64,000 nt of DNA from Gemmatimonadaceae bacterium (lineage in GTDB: Bacteria; Gemmatimonadota; Gemmatimonadetes; Gemmatimonadales; Gemmatimonadaceae), in assembly GCA_016742275.1 (NCBI GenBank), contig JACVCD010000012.1:1-64000 (forward strand), read 5' to 3'. The stretch's first letter is position 1. Each line of letters starts with the position of its first letter. The notes below the pieces were generated by a model. That model did no database searches and was not told the origin of the DNA. It was given only the letters and a program-made list of their open reading frames with translations. Below, in pieces: positions 18,752 to 27,525 of this stretch. The position numbers were made by a program, and so were the translations under genes.

Positions 18752-19069
18752 ATGAGCTACGCGATCATCCGCACCGGCGGCAAGCAGTTCCGTGCCGAGC
18801 CGGGCAAGACCCTTCGGATCCCTTCGTTGCTCGGCGAAGCCGGCACGGCCGTCGAATTCAACGACGTCCTCCTCGGCTCCGACGGCGCGAACGTGCGTCT
18901 GGGCGTGCCCACGCTCTCTGGCGCCAAGGTCACGGCGGAGATCGTGAAGCATGGCCTCGAAGACAAGATCATCGTCTTCAAGTTCAAGCGCCGGAAGAAC
19001 TACGCCCGCAAGCAGGGTCACCGGCAGAAGTTCACTGAAGTTCGCATCAAGGACATCACCCTCGGCTAA
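18752..19069 (+). CDS. rplU: 50S ribosomal protein L21
   Basis: A 23S rRNA-binding protein of the large subunit. [23 protein letters not shown] is the standard N-terminus, and [23 protein letters not shown] is the conserved L21 signature at the C-terminal end. The 105-residue length is typical. It is followed after 49 bases by rpmA, the usual pair, downstream of rng and a TTGACA promoter. Confidence 0.98.
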   Translation: MSYAIIRTGGKQFRAEPGKTLRIPSLLGEAGTAVEFNDVLLGSDGANVRLGVPTLSGAKVTAEIVKHGLEDKIIVFKFKRRKNYARKQGHRQKFTEVRIKDITLG

Positions 19070-19118
19070 GCGCCGGCGGTGCGCCTGACTGGCGCGCTGC
19101 CTCACTGGAGTATTCGTC

Positions 19119-19406
19119 ATGGCACACAAGAAAGGCGTCGGCTCCTCACGCAACGGCCGCGATTCCAATCCGAAGTACCGGGGAATCAAGAAGTACGGCG
19201 GTGAGTTCGTGACGGCCGGCAACATCATCCTCCGTCAGTGCGGCACCAAGTGGCACCCGGGCTCGAACGTGGGCATGGGCACCGACTACACCATCTACTC
19301 GCTGGTCGACGGTGTGGTGCAGTTTGCTCACAAGAGCAAGAAGGCCTACAAGGTCAACGTGGTGCCGGTGGAGTACGTGGAAGTCGAGGAGACGGTCGAG
19401 GCGTAA
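19119..19406 (+). CDS. rpmA: 50S ribosomal protein L27
   Basis: A large-subunit protein whose N-terminal tail reaches the peptidyl transferase centre. [40 protein letters not shown] is canonical. The first residues follow directly from Met with no cleavable Firmicutes-type leader. At 95 residues the C-terminus carries a slightly extended acidic tail (VEVEETVEA). It is followed by a strong UUCG-loop terminator. Confidence 0.98.
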   Translation: MAHKKGVGSSRNGRDSNPKYRGIKKYGGEFVTAGNIILRQCGTKWHPGSNVGMGTDYTIYSLVDGVVQFAHKSKKAYKVNVVPVEYVEVEETVEA

Positions 19407-19427
19407 GCTTCCCGTTCTGCAGTATCG

Positions 19428-19467
19428 CAGGCGAGTTGTCCTTCGGGATGACTCGCCTGTTTCTTTT
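19428..19467 (+). terminator. Intrinsic terminator after rpmA
   Basis: CAGGCGAGTTGTCC-TTCG-GGATGACTCGCCTG gives a 14-pair stem (two G-T wobbles) capped by a UUCG tetraloop and followed by TTTCTTTT. It ends the rplU-rpmA transcript. Confidence 0.85.
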
Positions 19468-19545
19468 GCGCCAATCGCATTCGTAACTTCTGGAGACTCG
19501 CGTCCGTAAGGTGCTCAAGACGCCACCCCTTCAAGGACGGAAACC

Positions 19546-19938
19546 ATGGCACTGTGGGACAAGGTCAAGCAGGGCATCGACAAGGCCGGCAAGGCAGCGC
19601 AGGATGTCTTCGACGAAGGCAAGCTGCGCATCGATGCCTATCGGGCTCGCGAGCAGGCGGACAAGGCCGCTGAGGCGCTTGGCTACGCCATGTTCCGGGC
19701 GCTGGAGGCAGGTGGTGAGCTCGATGCCGAAGCCCGTACGCGTCTCATGGACGCGCTGCGTCAGCGGGATATCGAAGCTCGCAAACTGGAAACGGATCTG
19801 GCCAACGCCAAGGAAGCGGCGACGGCCGCCGGTGGAGCACAGGAAGCTGCTGCGCCTTCAAGCCCGGCGCCGGAGTCTGCTCCGCAGCCTGCTCCGCCGC
19901 CTAGTGAGCCGCCTCCGTCCTGGTCACCCCAGGGCTGA
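19546..19938 (+). CDS. Hypothetical helical protein with Pro/Ala-rich tail (130 aa)
   Basis: The product starts MALWDKVKQGIDKAGKAAQDVFDEGKLRIDAYRAREQ, followed by Ala/Glu/Arg-rich amphipathic sequence to about residue 95 (probable coiled coil), then a low-complexity tail of Ala, Pro and Ser ending EPPPSWSPQG. There is no signal peptide or membrane segment. The N-terminal WDKVKQGIDKAGKAA pattern resembles small zinc-ribbon or phage-shock-type helical proteins, but no zinc ligands are present. Its TGA is immediately adjacent to the stop of the convergent phosphodiesterase gene, with no base between. No function is assigned. Confidence 0.75.
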   Translation: MALWDKVKQGIDKAGKAAQDVFDEGKLRIDAYRAREQADKAAEALGYAMFRALEAGGELDAEARTRLMDALRQRDIEARKLETDLANAKEAATAAGGAQEAAAPSSPAPESAPQPAPPPSEPPPSWSPQG

Positions 19939-20703
19939 TTACCCGGCCGAATACACGGCTGAACGCATCACTCCCGGAATATCGGTGCAGAGACCATCCA
20001 CGCCCCATGCCGCCAACTGACGTGCATGGGGTGTGTCGTTTGCGGTCCAGGCCATGATCTCGACGCCGAGCGTGTGCGCCTCCAGCACCAGCGCCTCGTC
20101 GATCTGTTCGACATGCTGCCACAGCGTGCGCGCTCCGCTGCCCGCCAGAAAAGACATCAGTGAAAGCGGGTAGGAGGTGCTGAGTAGACCAATGGGGGTC
20201 TGTGGACGGAGCGCACGAACTCGTGCGGGAATGCGATGATCGAATGCGTGCACCGCGCTGTCTACCTGGGGAAAGCGATCCAGCAGACGCGCGACCTCCT
20301 CCTCGAGCCCCCGGCCTTTGACTTCCACGTACACTGTGGCCCGCGTGCCAATGAGTTCAAACACCGATTCGAGCGTTGGAATCGTGTCTCCGCTGGCCAT
20401 GCGATGGGCGGTGAGCACGGATGTTGGCAGCGAGGCGATTGGTTGCAATGGGCTGGTGGGCCCGTCGAGCCGAATCGCCGGGTCATGATGCACGACCAGA
20501 ATCCCGTCCGAAGAACCGTGAACATCGAGCTCGATACCGTCTGCTCCCTGTTCGAGCGCCAGTTCGAAGGCCCGTATGGTGTTCTCACAGGCATCGCGAG
20601 ACGCACCCCGGTGACCCACAATGTGGGGGAATCGGCCATGGCCCTCGGCGGCCACTGGCGGGTATTGCACGGAAGTGCCCGGGGTTGGCTGATCGCTCGT
20701 CAT
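19939..20703 (-). CDS. Glycerophosphodiester phosphodiesterase
   Basis: Hydrolyses glycerophosphodiesters to glycerol-3-phosphate and an alcohol. The N-terminal HIVGHRGASRDACENTIRAFELALEQGADGIELDVHGSSDG and VVHHDPAIRL carry the catalytic His pair and metal-binding Glu/Asp of the GDPD barrel. Later, VYVEVKGRG and the C-terminal VEIMAWTANDTPHARQLAAWGVDGLCTDIPG complete the fold. No signal peptide is seen, so the enzyme is probably cytoplasmic. It is the only leftward protein gene in the first half apart from the truncated one, is convergent with the small hypothetical gene, and is divergent from the sigma factor gene with 116 bases between. Confidence 0.93.
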   Translation of the reverse strand: MTSDQPTPGTSVQYPPVAAEGHGRFPHIVGHRGASRDACENTIRAFELALEQGADGIELDVHGSSDGILVVHHDPAIRLDGPTSPLQPIASLPTSVLTAHRMASGDTIPTLESVFELIGTRATVYVEVKGRGLEEEVARLLDRFPQVDSAVHAFDHRIPARVRALRPQTPIGLLSTSYPLSLMSFLAGSGARTLWQHVEQIDEALVLEAHTLGVEIMAWTANDTPHARQLAAWGVDGLCTDIPGVMRSAVYSAG

Positions 20704-20819
20704 GCGGCGAACCTCGGGGCGGGGCCGCGCCAGGTCAAGCCATTCCGGCCGGTCGCCCCCATATCCGGGGACCGGTGGTTAACATTGCCGAATCCGCAGC
20801 GTCCAACTCTCAGCACCGT

Positions 20820-21374
20820 ATGATCGACGCCACCCAGCAGGAGGATGCCAAGCTTGACGGCATGCTCATAGAACAGTGGAAGGCTGGTGACCAGCGATCG
20901 GCTTCGCTCCTTGTGGAGCGACATGCTGACGCGCTCGCCCGTTTCGCTGTGAAGCTCGGAGTGCGTGACGACATCGATGAGATCGTGCAGGACACGTTTG
21001 TGCGAGCGTTTGGCGCGTTGGATCAGTTTCGGGCGGATAGTTCACTACGAACCTGGTTGTTCACTATCGAACGGCGTTTGGTGATCGATCGGCGACGAAG
21101 TGAGGCACGGCGAGCGGGCAACGTGGAGTTGGATGATGCAGATGCGGTATCGGGCTATGATGCGCTCGATACGCTGGTGGCAGATGAACTTTCTCAGCGT
21201 GTGGCGCACGCCATGGCGAAGCTCACACGGATGCAACGGGAAGTGTTTCTGCTGCGTGTACAGGAAGGACGGAATTACCGGGACATTGCCGAAATACTCG
21301 GCACGAGCGAAGGATCGGCCCGGGTGCATTACCACAACGCGATGCGTGCGGTAAAGGAGTTTCTCGATGACTGA
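20820..21374 (+). CDS. ECF-family RNA polymerase sigma factor
   Basis: A small sigma-70 family regulator (184 residues). Region 2 is visible as DIDEIVQDTFVRAFGALDQFRADSSLRTWLFTI (2.1-2.3), and region 4 as LTRMQREVFLLRVQEGRNYRDIAEILGTSEGSARVHYHNAMRAVKEFL, with a clear helix-turn-helix. The track's 317-residue frame begins far upstream through the divergent intergenic region; the ATG at 20820 (MIDATQQEDAKL) is the family-like start. It overlaps the downstream zinc-finger anti-sigma gene by eight bases, the classic coupling of sigma and anti-sigma. The signal sensed is unknown. Confidence 0.9.
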   Translation: MIDATQQEDAKLDGMLIEQWKAGDQRSASLLVERHADALARFAVKLGVRDDIDEIVQDTFVRAFGALDQFRADSSLRTWLFTIERRLVIDRRRSEARRAGNVELDDADAVSGYDALDTLVADELSQRVAHAMAKLTRMQREVFLLRVQEGRNYRDIAEILGTSEGSARVHYHNAMRAVKEFLDD

Positions 21375-22065
21375 GTGTCGCAACCCGGAGCTGCAGGATC
21401 TGCTCCCAGACTTTGCGGCGGAACTGCTGGATGAAGCGCAGACGGCGCAGGTTGCCGGCCATGTGGCGATGTGTCGCCCGTGTGCTGACGACTTGCAGTT
21501 GTTGCGTGTCGTGCAGCAGCTGCGCCCGACCGCGCCCAATCTGGACATTGCGCGAATCGTCGCGGCATTGCCGATGGCGGCGGGTCGGTCGACGTCGGGA
21601 GACGGCGCTGTGCCATCGATCGTGCGTGACATTGCCACGGCACCGTCGATGCGGACGCGGCCCGGATTGACGCCGCGCCGTGTGGAGAGCACTGGTGCTG
21701 CGCGTCGTTCGTTCTTCGCTGCGCCCACCTTGCGTGCGGCTGCTGTGCTCGGTGTGCTGCTGGCGGGTGCGGCGTCTGTTGTGGTCTCGCGTGAGGGGAT
21801 CAACGCGTTCGGTGGCGCTGGTTCCACCCCGGTCGCCGCTGAGAGCGTCATGACCATCTCGGCGCTTCCCGACAGTGAAGCCTTTGGCGCGGCCAATGGC
21901 AGCGTGTCGGACAACGAAGTGTCGGTGTCATACGGTGATCTCGGGAACTACACCGACGAAGAGTTGGAGCGTATGCTGGATCGCCTTGAGAAGTGGGATG
22001 GTGTGGTCAATACCGAGCCGCTGCAGTCTGGCTTGGTCAACACCGTCACGGGCGGGGCGCGATGA
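21367..22065 (+). CDS. Zinc-finger anti-sigma factor, membrane-spanning
   Basis: The presumed antagonist of the upstream ECF sigma. The N-terminal ~60 residues carry the anti-sigma zinc signature (QVAGHVAMCRPCADDLQLL: HxxxCxxC), with an earlier Cys (TECRNPELQ). One membrane segment (TLRAAAVLGVLLAGAASVVVS, about residue 120) places the C-terminal ~90 residues in the periplasm, ending in a short acidic helix (TDEELERMLDRLEKWDG). The 232-residue length is ordinary. Its stop overlaps the start of a Spy/ZraP-like periplasmic gene, giving a three-gene sensing module. Confidence 0.85.
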   Translation: MTECRNPELQDLLPDFAAELLDEAQTAQVAGHVAMCRPCADDLQLLRVVQQLRPTAPNLDIARIVAALPMAAGRSTSGDGAVPSIVRDIATAPSMRTRPGLTPRRVESTGAARRSFFAAPTLRAAAVLGVLLAGAASVVVSREGINAFGGAGSTPVAAESVMTISALPDSEAFGAANGSVSDNEVSVSYGDLGNYTDEELERMLDRLEKWDGVVNTEPLQSGLVNTVTGGAR

Positions 22066-22703
22066 ACGTGGCGTCGGGACGAACGTTGCCACGCTGGATG
22101 GTCGGTGCGGCTGGTGTGCTGGCGGCCGTTGTGATGGTGCTGCTTTCATCGACCAGTGCTTCCGCCCAGGGCGGAGGACCACCACCACAGCGTGGCGGCT
22201 TCAACAACGCGCGTGCCCAGGAACTCGAAAAGCGCTTTCGCGAACGGCTTGATTCGACCGTGAAGCATCGGTTGGCGCTCACTGAAGAACAGCACGGACG
22301 TCTTCGGGAAGTCGCGAGTCGCACCGAGCAGGAACGTCGCATTCTTCGCCGTGACGAGATGCGCATTCGCACGGAGTTGCGGCGGGAATTGACAGCTGGT
22401 GACAAGGTCAACGAAGCACGTGTCGGTGAACTGCTCGATCAGGTGCCGGTGCTTGAACGGCGTCGCCTTGAAGTGTCCGAGCAGGAGCTTCGTGAGTTGG
22501 CCAAGTTCCTTTCACCGGTGCAGCGCGCGCGCTATTTCGCGCTGCAGGAAGAGCTGCGGAACAACATGATCGAGTTCCAGCGTCGTCGCATGGAAGACGA
22601 GAAGAACGGAAAGCGCGGTGGAGATGAACGTGGTGGACGCAGCAAGAGTGATTCAGCGGGCTACAAGCGCGACACGCCCCGTCCGCCAGATGATCGCCAG
22701 TAA
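22062..22703 (+). CDS. Exported Spy/ZraP-like helical protein
   Basis: The ATG at 22062 overlaps the anti-sigma stop (ATGA) and opens a signal peptide (MVGAAGVLAAVVMVLLSSTSASAQG) cleaved after the ASA motif. The mature part is helical and charged: FRERLDSTVKHRLALTEEQHGRLREVASRTEQERRIL, then RRRLEVSEQELRELAKFLSPVQRARYFALQEEL. The 'LT.EQ...L.....' and 'LSP.QRARY...QE.L' patterns are those of the LTXXQ/Spy/CpxP/ZraP group of periplasmic chaperone-sensors. The C-terminus is a basic, disordered tail. It is probably the stress-facing partner of the sigma/anti-sigma pair. The ORF-track start at 21993 is too early. Confidence 0.8.
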   Translation: MNVASGRTLPRWMVGAAGVLAAVVMVLLSSTSASAQGGGPPPQRGGFNNARAQELEKRFRERLDSTVKHRLALTEEQHGRLREVASRTEQERRILRRDEMRIRTELRRELTAGDKVNEARVGELLDQVPVLERRRLEVSEQELRELAKFLSPVQRARYFALQEELRNNMIEFQRRRMEDEKNGKRGGDERGGRSKSDSAGYKRDTPRPPDDRQ

Positions 22704-22735
22704 GTCCTGCAAGCTGCGATTCCCGTAAAAGCACA

Positions 22736-22766
22736 AAACCCGGCGCCGAACTTCGGCGCCGGGTTT
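22736..22766 (+). terminator. Bidirectional intrinsic terminator
   Basis: AAACCCGGCGCCG-aactt-CGGCGCCGGGTTT: a perfect 13-base stem with A-run before and T-run after, so it can end the rightward sigma operon and the leftward tRNA transcript alike. It lies 32 bases after the Spy-like gene and 8 bases from the tRNA-Asn 3' end. Confidence 0.85.
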
Positions 22767-22774
22767 CGTGTTAG

Positions 22775-22846
<72 letters not shown>

Positions 22847-22949
22847 TCATGGACCTTTCGACCAGTATTCGGACGATAGTCGATCCGCCGTTCTAACGCA
22901 TCTACCCAACGATTCGTTGGACGTCCTGCTCTGCACGTTTCGAACGGAG

Positions 22950-23033
22950 TGCCCAGAGTGGGGGTCGAACCCACAAGACCTTGCGGTCGGAGGATTTTGA
23001 GTCCTCTGCGTCTGCCAATTCCGCCATCCGGGC
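22950..23033 (-). tRNA. tRNA-Leu (anticodon CAA)
   Basis: Read leftward: acceptor GCCCGGA pairs with TCTGGGC (one G-T), discriminator A. The anticodon stem GAGGA/TCCTC encloses loop CTCAAAA (anticodon CAA, reading TTG). A long class II variable arm (CGACCGCAAGGTCTT region) and the T-arm GTGGG-TTCGACC-CCCAC follow. About 84 bases, 103 bases upstream of tRNA-Asn and co-oriented with it. Confidence 0.94.
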
Positions 23034-23228
23034 AGGATGGTGCGCATGGGTGTGACCCAGCGCGAACGGACAAGTGTAAACGACCGGGGCGATCCACGCT
23101 ACCGTGTCGTGAGACCTCGCGCGCGATCTGGTGTACCCTCTAGCTTCCCACTTCCTTCACCGTAATCCGTGTCCTCTGTGGCCCCAATGGGCTTCGCAGG
23201 GTCCGCTCCCCAAACTGCGTGCAACATC

Positions 23229-24713
23229 ATGTCGCTTACGTTCGCGCTCGCCCACGGACAGCCCTCTTCGCTCGATACGCCCTTGTTGGTGGTGGTGCTT
23301 CCCGCTGACGCGTCGCTCACGAGTGCCATCCTGCCTCTCGACGCCCCCTTGAACGGGGCGTTGGCCCGCACCTTGGCGCGGCGTGATTTCCGGGGCGGAC
23401 GCGACGAGACGCTGTTGCTGGTGGGTGGGGAAGTCGGCGTGCAACGCCTGTTGCTGGTTGGGCGTGGCAGCGCGCCACTGACGCGGACAACTGCGCGCCG
23501 TGCGGCCGCCATTGCGGCTCGTCAGGCCAACAAGCTTGGGGTGACCGCCATGCACCTCTGGATTCCCGATGGTGCGGCGCAAGCCGACGCCGTCGAGGGC
23601 CTGGTCATCGGCGCAGCGGCCGGGACGTGGCAGTACGTCGATCTGCTCACGCCACCGCCTGAAAAAGATCGCCGCGCGCGTCTTGCCGCCGTGCACGTCG
23701 TGACCGACGACACGGATGCCATGCGTGATGCACTCGCCGCCGGTGAAGCGGTCGCTGCCGGTCAGGCCATCGCCAAGCGTCTGGGGCAGATGCCGGGTAA
23801 CTACTGCACACCCGACACCTTTGTTGAGGTGGGGCAGGATATCGCCTCGCGCCACGGTATGAAGCTCACAGTGCTTGGTCGCGCCGAGATGGAGAAGGAG
23901 CATATGGGCAGCTTCCTCTGTGTGGCGCAGGGCACATCACAGGAGCCGCGTCTCGTCGCACTTGAGTACCGCGGGGGACCTGCCGATCAGCAGCCCGTGG
24001 TGCTCATTGGCAAGGGTCTGTGCTTCGATACCGGTGGCATCTCCATCAAGCCGGCACCGGAAATGGAGTGGATGAAGTTCGATATGTCGGGAGCTGGTGG
24101 TGTCATGGGGGCGATGGAAGCCATTGGTCGCCTCAAGCTTCCCGTGAACGTGGTCGGCATCATCGGTTCCACTACCAACATGCCGTCGGGCGAAGCGGTG
24201 AAGCCTGGCGATGTGGTGCGTGCTTCCAATGGTAAGACAATCGAGATCATCAACACCGACGCTGAAGGCCGACTTGTGTTGGCGGATCTGCTCGTCTTCG
24301 CGAAGCGTTTCAATCCGGCCGTTGCGATCGATGCTGCAACGTTGACCGGTGCAATTGTGATCGGTCTCGGTCATAACGCCGTCGGTGTATTCGGCTCTGA
24401 TCAGGGCGCCATTGATGCAGTGCTCGCGGCCGGTCAAGCGGCCGGTGAACCTGGATGGCCGATGCCGACCTGGGATGATTATCGCGAGCAGATCAAGTCG
24501 GACGTTGCGGACCTCAAGAACACGGGAGGGCGCGCTGCTGGTTCTATCACGGCTGCGCTGTTCCTGCAGGAATTCGTTGATGGCTATCCGTGGGTGCACC
24601 TCGACGTGGCCGGTACCGCCTACTCGCAGTCGGACCTCGGTTGGATTCCCAAGGGACCGACGGGAACGCCGGTAGGCACGTTTGTGGAATTCGTGCGAGC
24701 CCGCGTTTCCTGA
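23229..24713 (+). CDS. pepA: Leucyl aminopeptidase (M17, cytosolic)
   Basis: A dizinc/manganese aminopeptidase removing N-terminal residues from peptides. The family signature [14 protein letters not shown] is intact. Metal and active-site stretches are [18 protein letters not shown] and [18 protein letters not shown]; the C-terminal [31 protein letters not shown] is also typical. The ATG at 23229 ([10 protein letters not shown]) gives 494 residues; the track's GTG at 23169 adds 20 residues without family resemblance. Its TGA overlaps the ATG of the outer-membrane TonB-plug gene (TGATG). Confidence 0.95.
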   Translation: [494 protein letters not shown]

Positions 24714-26626
24714 TGGTGTCTTTGTCTCGGGTGCGGGTCGCACTGCTGACCATGTCGCTGTTGCTCGGCGGCATGGTCACCGGCTTTGTCTCCACCCTGT
24801 CGGCTCAGGTTCAAACGCAGGCGCAGACAGACAGCGCTGCTGCGGACTCCGTCATGCGCGCACGCATTCTTGCGCGCGGTGACAGTGCGCGAAACGCCAT
24901 TCTCGCTGATTCCATCAAGTCACCGGTGGCGCGCTTTGAAATGCCGACCACCTACGATTTTGATGATCGGATACGATTTGTCGGCAAGGAAATTCTGAGC
25001 ACGGGTGCACTCAATCTCGCCGATCTGCTCGATCGTGTGCCCGGTGTATCGACATTCCGGAGTGGATGGATTCCGGGTATTCACGCCGCCACCTACAACG
25101 GCGACGCACGGCGCATCCGGTTGTTCATCGATGGCCTCGAGGTGGATGCCATCGATGTGCGCAATGGTGGTACAGTGGATCTCACCGACATTCAATTGTC
25201 AGCGTTCGATGAGATCACCGTGGAACGTGCTCCCGGCGAAGTGCGTGTGTGGATGCGCACGTCGTCGGTAGTAAAGACCACCCCGTTCACGCGTGTCGAC
25301 ATCTTCACCGGTGATCTCAACACCAACGGTTTTCGCGGAATTTTCGCGCGACGTTGGCGCAACGGAATGATGCTGCAGCTCGGAGGCCAGCAGGTCGCAA
25401 CACAGAACGGTCGTGTCTCGGCCTTTGGCACGCCGGGCGGTGAATCCACGGCGCGGCTGCGGAGTGACGGCACTGTACTCGGCTTCAATGGCCGTGTTGG
25501 TTGGGCGCGCAATAAGTGGAGCGTCGACATCTACGGCGACAATGTTTCGCGCGACCGCGATGCACACACGCCGCGTGAAGGGTTTGACACACTGCCATCC
25601 TACAAGGCGCAGCGACGTCAGGGCTACGTGCGCGTGGGCTATGGTGACACGCTGCGAGGTTTCTGGGCGCAGGGCATGAGCGGTGCATTGCGTGTGCGTT
25701 TGCAGGGCGACACCACCGGTTTCCTGCCGGATACGACTGATGAAGGCGACACCATCTACGTGTCCGCAGACACGCTCCGGTCGCAGACCCAGCACCTCGT
25801 TGCTGTGGGCTATCGTGGTGAGTGGTGGAATGCCTCGCTCACCAATCGTGCGCGTCCGGTAGACGGCTCCTTGCAGTTTGCACCGGCCATTCGCGCTGGT
25901 GCCCGGTGGCGGTTGCTCGATGTGGGCGGCTATGCCGAACGGTCCGGTCGCGACTCCACTGATCGCACAGACGTTTTTGCGCGAATGCGCCCCTTGCCAT
26001 GGTTGGCGCTGACGGCGGCCCACAGTATCCGAACGCCGGAGGATACCACGGGTCGTCCAAGCAGTTCGGCCTCCCGTGCCGAAGCTGCGGTGCGCCTCGG
26101 CCAGATGTGGCTAGGCGGTGGTCTCGTGCGCGAGGACGCAGCGCGGTACGACAACCTGATTCTGATTGGAGCGCCGCCAGCGGAACTGGCAAGCACCGCG
26201 TCCACAGGCACGCTGGTGAACGTCAGGGGACGTTTGTACAAGGATATCCATCTCGACGTGCAAGCCATTCGCTGGGAAGCGGCTCAATTCACGAGGCCGC
26301 AGACGCAGGTGCGAGCAGAGCTGGCATTGATCAGCGACTGGCGTCGCCGATTCCCGAAGGGTGAGTTCAGCATCAATACCCGCATCATGTTCGACCGCCG
26401 GAGCGGTGTACCGTTCTACTACGGCGAAGATGACGAGGGCACGCCGGACGTTCGCATTACGGAGCCGGCGCAGGTTGTCACCGGGTTGCTGGAGCTTCGG
26501 ATCCAGCGTGCCACCCTGTTCTACCAGTATCGCAACCTTACCGGCGGTCAGTACGAACAGATTCGCGGGATCACCATGCCGCCCGCCGTGCAGATGTACG
26601 GCGTGAGATGGGAGTTCTGGAATTGA
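24713..26626 (+). CDS. TonB-dependent receptor-like outer-membrane protein with plug domain
   Basis: The signal peptide (MVSLSRVRVALLTMSLLLGGMVTGFVSTLSAQ) is cleaved after a Ser-Ala-Gln-type site. Around residues 100-185 is a plug domain: LADLLDRVPGVSTFRSGW, RRIRLFIDGLEVD and the tail DEITVERAPGEVRVW. The remaining ~450 residues alternate hydrophobic and polar residues as in a beta-barrel (GFRGIFARRWRNGMMLQLGGQQVATQNGR) and end in a strand with terminal aromatic residues (YGVRWEFWN). At 637 residues it is short for a TonB receptor, and no TonB box is recognised. The cargo is unknown. Coupled to pepA by TGATG. Confidence 0.75.
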   Translation: MVSLSRVRVALLTMSLLLGGMVTGFVSTLSAQVQTQAQTDSAAADSVMRARILARGDSARNAILADSIKSPVARFEMPTTYDFDDRIRFVGKEILSTGALNLADLLDRVPGVSTFRSGWIPGIHAATYNGDARRIRLFIDGLEVDAIDVRNGGTVDLTDIQLSAFDEITVERAPGEVRVWMRTSSVVKTTPFTRVDIFTGDLNTNGFRGIFARRWRNGMMLQLGGQQVATQNGRVSAFGTPGGESTARLRSDGTVLGFNGRVGWARNKWSVDIYGDNVSRDRDAHTPREGFDTLPSYKAQRRQGYVRVGYGDTLRGFWAQGMSGALRVRLQGDTTGFLPDTTDEGDTIYVSADTLRSQTQHLVAVGYRGEWWNASLTNRARPVDGSLQFAPAIRAGARWRLLDVGGYAERSGRDSTDRTDVFARMRPLPWLALTAAHSIRTPEDTTGRPSSSASRAEAAVRLGQMWLGGGLVREDAARYDNLILIGAPPAELASTASTGTLVNVRGRLYKDIHLDVQAIRWEAAQFTRPQTQVRAELALISDWRRRFPKGEFSINTRIMFDRRSGVPFYYGEDDEGTPDVRITEPAQVVTGLLELRIQRATLFYQYRNLTGGQYEQIRGITMPPAVQMYGVRWEFWN

Positions 26627-26649
26627 CCGGAATCGCCTAGGTTGTTGCG

Positions 26650-27525
26650 ATGATCCGATCGATGACCGGCTTCGGCCAGGCCGAGGGCACTGTAGGAACG
26701 CTGCGCGTGCACGTGGATGTGCGCACGGTCAATCACCGGTTCTTTTCGCCGAGCATCAAGGTGCCGGGCGCGTTCGGGCGCTGGGAAGCCGACGTGCGGG
26801 AGGCCATGCGTCTCATGGTGAGTCGCGGCCATGTGACGTTGACTGCGCGCAGTGAGCGTGTCACGGAATCCGCTGTTGGAATCGACGAAACGAGATTCGC
26901 TGCCGTTGCGGCGCAGCTGCAGGCACTCCACGATCGTCATGGTTTGAGTGGTGGTGTCGATATCGCGACTGTGTTGCGCATGCCAGACGTGATGTCTGCG
27001 CCGCGCGATGATGACGATACGGGAACCTCTGCCGAGCTGGTCGCGATCGTGGATCGTGCACTCGATGAACTGGCGCGCTCACGTGGTGATGAAGGGCAGC
27101 GACTGGCTACGGTGCTGCGGCAGCGACTCGATCTTGTGGAGCAGGCGCTGGTGCGTATTGCCGCCCGTGCGCCGGAACGGCTGATTGCGCACCGGGATCG
27201 GTTGCGGACGGCGGTCCGTGAGTTGACTGAGGGCGTGACCATTGATGAGGTGCGTCTCGCGCAGGAGATCGCGATTCTTGCCGATCGGATGGACGTGGCC
27301 GAAGAGATGGACCGCTTCCATTCACACATCACGGCTTTCCGCTCCACATTGAGCGATTCCGGTGGCGAGCCAGTGGGCAAGCGCCTCGGTTTCCTGCTTC
27401 AGGAGATGCTGCGGGAAGCCAATACGACGGGCAGCAAGGCCGCCGACGCGGCGATCCTTCATGAGGTGGTGGGGCTCAAGGAGGAGCTGGAACGAATCCG
27501 CGAACAGGTCGAGAACCTCGAGTGA
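26650..27525 (+). CDS. yicC: YicC/YloC-family endoribonuclease
   Basis: The family was long of unknown function and is now linked to RNA cleavage and sRNA turnover. The N-terminus MIRSMTGFGQAEGTVGTLRVHVDVRTVNHRFFS is diagnostic, and the C-terminal half contains EVRLAQEIAILADRMDVAEEMDRFHSHI and GFLLQEMLREANTTGSKAADA, both strongly conserved. The 291-residue length is normal. It directly precedes and overlaps gmk (ATGA-like), followed by rpoZ, an arrangement seen across many phyla that supports all three calls. Confidence 0.93.
   Translation: MIRSMTGFGQAEGTVGTLRVHVDVRTVNHRFFSPSIKVPGAFGRWEADVREAMRLMVSRGHVTLTARSERVTESAVGIDETRFAAVAAQLQALHDRHGLSGGVDIATVLRMPDVMSAPRDDDDTGTSAELVAIVDRALDELARSRGDEGQRLATVLRQRLDLVEQALVRIAARAPERLIAHRDRLRTAVRELTEGVTIDEVRLAQEIAILADRMDVAEEMDRFHSHITAFRSTLSDSGGEPVGKRLGFLLQEMLREANTTGSKAADAAILHEVVGLKEELERIREQVENLE

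Noticed and set aside
20236-20823. 195-residue + strand ORF opposite the phosphodiesterase gene
   Set aside because: The leftward frame has clear GDPD motifs, and the + frame shows none of any family.
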